Assembly: GCA_020809705.1 (NCBI GenBank)
Contig: CP085832.1
Location: 4,402,001-4,466,000 of the forward strand
Source: Calonectria ilicicola
Lineage: Eukaryota; Ascomycota; Sordariomycetes; Hypocreales; Nectriaceae
Direction of reading: 5' to 3'
Length of the DNA: 64,000 nucleotides
This document shows, piece after piece, positions 58,457 through 64,000 of this stretch. Position 1 is the stretch's first letter. Every line of letters begins with the position of its first letter. The translations under genes were made by a program, and so were the position numbers. The notes beneath the pieces are model-generated. The model was not told where the DNA came from and did no database searches. It saw only the letters and a list, made by a program, of their open reading frames with translations.

Positions 58457-59345
58457 AGCGATTCCTTGTATTTCTTTACACGAATTATGCGATTAATACA
58501 TTCATACCTACGGCTCCGAAACGAGCTCTCTTTTTAAAAAAGTAGATTGGATAGAACCTGAGGGCTTCAGACCCTTATTAATTTTCTATTTAGAAAACGT
58601 AATATGTTTTACTCAGTTCTGGTGCAGGTTGACTTCTGCAACCTTGAGTAAAGGATCTAATCTTAGGCTTCAATATCTGTCGTATTAATCAGGAAGCCCA
58701 CAGTGCCAAGTCCCAGCTCTAGGCAAGCTTACAAGAGCTCATGCAAGAGTCATTGAGAGAGTCCGGTCAGATTTCGGGTGTCTTTCATTCAACCCACCCG
58801 AGCTCCATGCGGGGTAGTAGAGTACCCCGGATCGATTAGCACGCGCAAACTGGGGAATCGTCTTCTATCGTGGTCACGGTATGTTCCGATTATGCATGCA
58901 ATGACTGGGTTGAATGGACCTCGCGCCAGTTCTTGTAAGAGGGTGTGCTAACCACCTTGGCACCTTCTATCTTGGGTTATTTGTGCTGCATAGTAGGATC
59001 CAGTCGGGCCTATTTTCTGTAACCGCTTCTCGGGCGGGGTTAAGCCGATTAAATCTCCTTGACCAATCCAGAGTAATCTCGCCTGCACAAGTGCATCATA
59101 CGAAGTAAGCTTGTAGGCTAGGGATGTTGCCGCCATGGAATCGGCCCTATAATAAGCTGTAGCCTGAATCAGCGTCAGGGCACAGCCACGGACAAAACGG
59201 ATGACCAGAGCATCAGGGACTAGACCAGTATTCATCCCACCCCACCGGTTTCCATCCAACTTTGCATTTATTGCAGGTGAGTACATCCGAGCATATTCCA
59301 AGATTTAGTCATTAGGGTTGAAACAAGGTCGATTAATCGGGCAGT
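58457..59345. other. PKS-P450 intergenic region
   Basis: 889 bp holding the PKS 3' flank and the P450 promoter. A 117-codon minus-strand frame (58948-59301) has no recognisable family. The AAACTGGGGAA motif shared with the PKS promoter lies at 58847. Confidence 0.4.
58847..58857. promoter_or_regulatory. AAACTGGGGAA motif, P450 side
   Basis: Exact copy of the 11-mer at 49823-49833; it is about 490 bp upstream of the P450 start. Confidence 0.35.
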
Positions 59346-61015
59346 ATGCCACCCTGGCAAAAGATAACAGTGGCTGCCACTGTGGGTTCCATACTATTGA
59401 ACTGGACACGCAACTCTGAGACTTCATTTCTGGGTTCCTTTGCAATTCTATGGCTGCTAGGCTTTTCATTATGGGGCGTCTGGGTTGTGTGGGTGTATCC
59501 CTTACTCCTCTCGCCACTGCGGCATCTTCCTGAACCTTCGGGGAATCACTGGATGATGGGCCAGTGGTTTCGCATTGTGCGGGAGCCCTCAGGTATGCCT
59601 ATGCGAGAATGGTTTGTATTCTCTAAATACCCAATATTATTATAGTTAACCGACTGAACAAGTATAGGTTGAATGAGATTCCCAATAATGGCCTTATCCG
59701 ATACCGGGACATGTTCAACCAAGAGTGTATCCTAGTTTGCTCTCCCAAGGCGCTAGCTGAGGTATCAGTCACCAATAGTTACGCCTTCCAAAAGCCCCCA
59801 TCCCTGAGGTGGGCGCTTAGTCGGATCGTTGGTATTGGCCTGGTATTAGCCGAAGGTGACGAGCACAAGTTCCAGAGGCGCAGCCTAACTCCTGCATTTT
59901 CCTTTCGCCACATAAAGGATCTATATCCTGTGTTCTGGCGCAAGTCCCGCGAGGCGACTCAAGCTATTATGGCCTCCTTCGGCAACGCAAGCCAGATTGA
60001 CACTGATGTAACCTCTTGGGCATCGCGTGTGACGCTGGACATGATTGGTGTGGCAGGGATGGGTAAAGATTTTGGGGCGATTGAAAATAAGGATAGTGTG
60101 CTAGTCAAGGCATACGAAAAGGTGTTTAAACCGTCCAGACAAGCTCAGATTATGGCTTTGGCGGGCCTCCTCATGCCAACGTGGATTATCGATATACTAC
60201 CCATCCAGCGAAATGATGATATTAACGTTGCTGCTGATGAGATTCGGGCTTTTTGCCGCGAACTTATCGCAGAAAAGAGGGCGAAGCTAGCGATTAAGGA
60301 GCAAACGGGTGTCGATATCCTCTCCGTGGCCCTCGAGAGTGGTGCCTTTACAGACGAGAACCTACTCGACCAAGTAATGACCTTTCTAGCTGCAGGGCAT
60401 GAGACGACTGCTACTGCTATGACCTGGGCCGTATATACACTCTGCTGCTATCCCGATATACAGAGCCGACTACGCCAGGAGATCCGACAAGAGCTGCCAT
60501 CGATAGACTCGGATGTCGACATCGCCAGCCAGGACATTGACCGCTTGCCCTACCTGAACGCTGTCTGCAATGAGATTCTCCGCTACTGGGCCCCTGTACC
60601 CATCACGATCCGCGACACAGTACACGACACCACTATCTGCGGACAAGTGGTACCCAAGGGCACTCAGATCATGATGAGCCCGTGGGCGACCAACCACGAC
60701 CGTAGTCTCTGGGGTGCTGATGCAGATCGCTTCGACCCGGAACGGTGGATCTCGGACGACAATAAGAAGAAATCAAGCGGCGGATCTAGCAGCAACTATG
60801 CGTTCCTATCGTTTTTGCACGGGCCCAGGGGCTGCATCGGGGCCAGCTTCTCAAGGGCCGAGATTGCGTGTCTGCTAGCTGCTTGGGTAGGGAAATTTGA
60901 ATTTGAGTTGCGAAACGCTGGAGATATTGATGAGAGGACCCTGAAAATTAAGAGTGGTTTTACTTCTGGGCTAGCGAATGGGTTGCCAGTTATAGTAAGA
61001 GTTGCCAGTAGCTAA
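59346..61015 (+). CDS. Membrane-anchored cytochrome P450 monooxygenase
   Basis: Two exons, 59346-59611 and 59668-61015, encode 537 residues. An N-terminal membrane anchor (SFAILWLLGFSLWGVWVVWVY, about 30-50) and a proline-containing hinge precede the catalytic part. Motifs: I-helix AGHETTATAMTW, the ExxR of the K-helix in NEILRYWAP, FDPERW, and the heme loop FLHGPRGCIG with the iron-ligating Cys at about 478. It is located in the ER membrane and needs a reductase partner encoded elsewhere. Same strand as the PKS and next to it, so oxidation of the polyketide is the simplest role. The subfamily cannot be fixed by eye; it resembles the fungal P450 group with long N-terminal anchors (CYP52/CYP53/CYP505-independent, unassigned). 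Confidence 0.92.
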
Positions 61016-63912
61016 TAGGCATTTTACATTCGCAGTTTGATCGTCGCTGCTGACACAAGCCGGCAAGCTCGAACTACCCTATAGTCTAGTTAGCAGGCAT
61101 ACAAGAATAGCAGTAAGATTAGGCGTAGAGCAATTGTATTGCAGAATATTAGCTCAATTAACTGGGTTTTTAATCGGATTTTAATAATCTCTATTCATAT
61201 AAAATAAACATTTATATTCTCATCACTGACAGATGTCACGATGGGAGGGGGTTGAGCATTAACGATACATTCAAGCGTTGATCATTCTTTTACATAGTTA
61301 CACACCATCGAAATAGGATAATAATCTCGCTTGAGCACCTTCTCGCCCTGCATGATTTTTTATTGTGCGACCAAGGTATCTTATTTGGTGTTATGAAGCT
61401 CACGACCAAGCTGCACGGTCTATAACAGGTCGCTCTTAATTGTGAACGTCATCAAGAACCCCACAAAACTTGCATGAGTGATTATGCAACGGCCAAGGGA
61501 AGCGAGATAAAGTCCTCTGGGTACTTTTGCCTCAATCAACATTTTGAAACGAAATAAAAGGAAAGATGGGTTTTAGCTGTATGATTAAAAATCATTTAAT
61601 CGTATTCCATCCAATCCGGTAGGCTGGTGTGATCCAATGCTTGTGATTTGAAAACCCCACCTACAGACCCTCAGTTCGCGCGAGAGCAACAAGCATGGAC
61701 TTGACCTCGATGAGACAGCAGTTGGGAGCTTCTGACTATTATGAAATGCTCGACAAATGGCTACTGGTTGTTTATTTTAGTATATAGCTAAATTAATTCA
61801 TTCTGTGCTATTGAGTATATCACTCTGCCCGCTCCAAAACCAGCCCGCTCTTTCAATCGGCCAGGTCGCCGACACCCACAAATAGGCCCGCCAATCTCCA
61901 ATAGCGCCGTATCCGTTCATGCACGTGATCGCACACTGGCGGAGATGTTGCAGAATTCAACATGCAATTCAAGCAAGTGGCTCCGCTCTCAAATGCATTG
62001 TGTCGAGATCGTCATTGACGGGAATGTATGCTGGAGTGGTCGCGTGGTTGCTAGCTTGACCCAGTCATGGCCCCGCCCTAGAAGTCCGATCGAACCGAAT
62101 CCCGAACTTCACAGATTTTATGGATCTCATTGCTCGACTCTCTTCTCTCCAGGGAGTCGAAAGGACAAAACACATGTGCTGCCTCGTTCATGAAAAGAGG
62201 GGCGACTTCGAATCCATGCACTAGATTGGAATAGAGGATTGGAATGACGATATCCCCAACCAGATTGGTAATTGACCGTTGGACTTGGCTGAGTTCGGGC
62301 ATTGTGAAGCCTCGGCTAAGCGAAGCCCCAATTCAAGCATCATCACCACACTTTTTACGGGACGTTTCGCGTGCCAAGCCCTGGCTTCACTATTTGGTCA
62401 TGCACACTGGTGCCACGGCATAAAACCCATAATTTTTTTTGACCAATTTTAGGCAGCATATGGCCGCTTGCCCTCCGTGTTCGCGACGGATTGATCTAAA
62501 ACTGCGACCCGAGCCGAAAATGGGTTGATGTCCTTATGATCTTTTGCATTGGACAGCGTTCTATTGTCGTGGCATTGGCTAGTGGCAACTGAGGCAGCAC
62601 GACAGCCAATGCTGCACGTGTACGCGGGAATGGCGGCAGGGTCAGGCGCGTAGCCATGGCATTGGAAATATTGGCCCAATTAGGTCGAGGATGAACCGGA
62701 TGGTTAACAATAGCTACTCACACAAAGCAAGACACATGGTTCCAGTCTTGAATGGACTTGGTATTTGGATCAAGGCATGAGTTTGGTGTCAGACCTGTGC
62801 TTTGCTTCTAGCAGAATTTGTTCTAGTGACATGTGTCAAAATGTTAATTGGATGCGCTATTGGGTGCACAGGTAATTCATCTCATGTGTGTCTGAGTCCG
62901 TGATGTCTCATGCTTTGGGGGGACAAAAAAAAAAAAGCCTTGTACCTGAGTGTCCTGCTGAGCTGCGTCATCTGAGTACAAAAGAAGCAACGTGAACGGC
63001 GGCTTGGTGAAGCTCAAGCCCAGCCGCCAACTACGGGATGGGTTTGCACACAGCCATCCATGGCTGGGTGTTGTTGTTGACTCATCGCCATTCATTGCCA
63101 TCGGCTTCCATGAAACGGCCTCTGGGGAGAGTGACGTGTCTGGGTCGTCGGCCAGTGGGAAATGGGGCCGACGACCAGGTGCCCCAGCGCCTAAGAACAG
63201 ACAGGATGACAGTCAATGCTTCAGGCACCATCTTAATAATCCGAGGCCATCCCGTCAAGGCCCAGCCCAGAGGCCCAGCCAGCCAGCGGCTGTGGCAGGT
63301 CGCATCCCCGCCGCTCGGCGCGAGCCCAACCACTGAAGGTCGCAAGGGGCCCCCTGACGTTGCACCTAATTTCGCTACTCCCTTTGTCCAGTGGCGCCCT
63401 GTTAGTGGCTGGTGTTTTGAGGTGTTCCCTAACTGCTGCTGCAAAACGTTCCACTGCTGGACACATCGCACAGAGTCGAATGCGGGGGATCGATTATGTG
63501 CTTTTGAATGGCGTCTTCTATGCTCTAGTCTCGGGCCCCGTGTCTCCTCAACTGCGAACGCCGAAGATGCAGAAACGAAAAGTGAGGCTTGCTAAAAAGG
63601 GGTTGGCCCTCGCGTGCGCTGTGCTGGTCCAGAGACACGTAGCGAAGGATGCTGGGAGTTGATTGGCGATTAGCGCTGAGGATGGGGAAGGTTGGGAGCC
63701 AACGCCAGACTGACCGCCTCGGGGGAGTGGGGGGAGCGGGAAGACCGCTTTTCTCGGGCTTGGATCTTCATAAATACATCCAAACAGCTTTGTAAAATTC
63801 GTCAACAGGCTGCTGGACAGTTTGACGCGCATACGAAGTTCACGTTACTGATGGTATAAGGCATTGGGCGGGCATACACACAATCCGCCGGCGTGAGAGC
63901 TTGAGAGCCAAC
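61016..63912. other. Right-hand intergenic stretch, no gene recognised
   Basis: 2.9 kb. AT-rich to about 62 kb, GC-rich after 63 kb. Open frames at 61945-62193, 62449-62679, 62992-63662 and minus 63082-63471 overlap on both strands with no domain content. I see no tRNA or PKS-related accessory gene. Confidence 0.4.
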
Positions 63913-64000
63913 ATGGTAGAAGCGCCCAACGCAGCACGCCCACGTCTTCTTCCACTAACCAGATGCGTCAGTTCTTTCGAAGGAGCCGCCGCAGCGACCC
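63913..64000 (+). CDS. Possible start of a gene running off the window
   Basis: ATG at 63913 opens a frame that stays open through 29 codons to the window end (MVEAPNAARPRLLPL...). An Arg/Ala-rich opening could be a mitochondrial leader or chance in GC-rich DNA. Very weak evidence. Confidence 0.2.
   Translation, partial: MVEAPNAARPRLLPLTRCVSSFEGAAAAT

Noticed and set aside
58948..59301. 117-codon minus-strand frame just upstream of the P450
   Set aside because: Open and of reasonable composition but unlike any family I know. It lies in the P450 promoter region, so I do not annotate it as a gene.
1..64000. CRISPR arrays, rRNA genes, tRNA genes and intact transposons
   Set aside because: I looked for regular spaced repeats, tRNA A/B-box pairs, transposase or reverse-transcriptase motifs and long terminal repeats and found none; a tRNA or terminal-repeat search program would be the decisive test.

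Overview
The window is nuclear DNA of a filamentous ascomycete (Pezizomycotina). The reasons are short introns (about 45-110 bp, GTAAGT-like donors, CTAAC-like branch points), gene families typical of moulds (NACHT/STAND proteins, Pth11-like rhodopsin-fold receptors, DAL5-type permeases, a GPI-anchored GH5 glucanase, a highly reducing polyketide synthase) and no operons. A Sordariomycete is my guess, but the sequence alone does not settle the genus. Gene models below were built by hand from reading frames and splice sites. Where several exons are given, the phases add up to one continuous frame.

Left part (1-17 kb): a small single-pass membrane protein; a head-to-head pair of AIG1/IRG-like P-loop GTPases, one of which (1466-4104) carries four tandem ZZ-like zinc modules each cut by an intron at the same place; a 4-coumarate-CoA-ligase-like acyl-CoA synthetase; a large fungal membrane protein with a glycosylated ectodomain; a secreted SMP-30-like beta-propeller; a very small Cys-rich gene whose start codon stands alone on its first exon; and a DAL5-type transporter.

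Middle part (17-42 kb): a NACHT-type STAND NTPase, a secreted type-B carboxylesterase, an annexin with a long Gln-rich N-terminus, a GPI-anchored GH5 endoglucanase, tRNA-splicing endonuclease subunit Sen15, a possible F-box relic, a Ser/Gly-rich CAP-domain protein, a seven-helix rhodopsin-fold receptor and a class-1A-like dihydroorotate dehydrogenase. Long intergenic stretches (16.8-19.1, 29.7-32.3, 35.3-38.0 kb) show no recognisable gene.

Right part (42-61 kb) looks like a small biosynthetic locus: an atypical SDR, an FSH/LovG-like serine hydrolase, a GH65 acid trehalase (probably a bystander), a nine-exon highly reducing PKS (KS-AT-DH-MT-ER-KR-ACP, no thioesterase) and a cytochrome P450. 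The natural reading is that the PKS makes a reduced, C-methylated chain, the FSH hydrolase releases it and the P450 oxidises it. No pathway-specific transcription factor is visible. The last 3 kb (61-64 kb) hold no gene I can support, apart from a possible truncated start at the very end.
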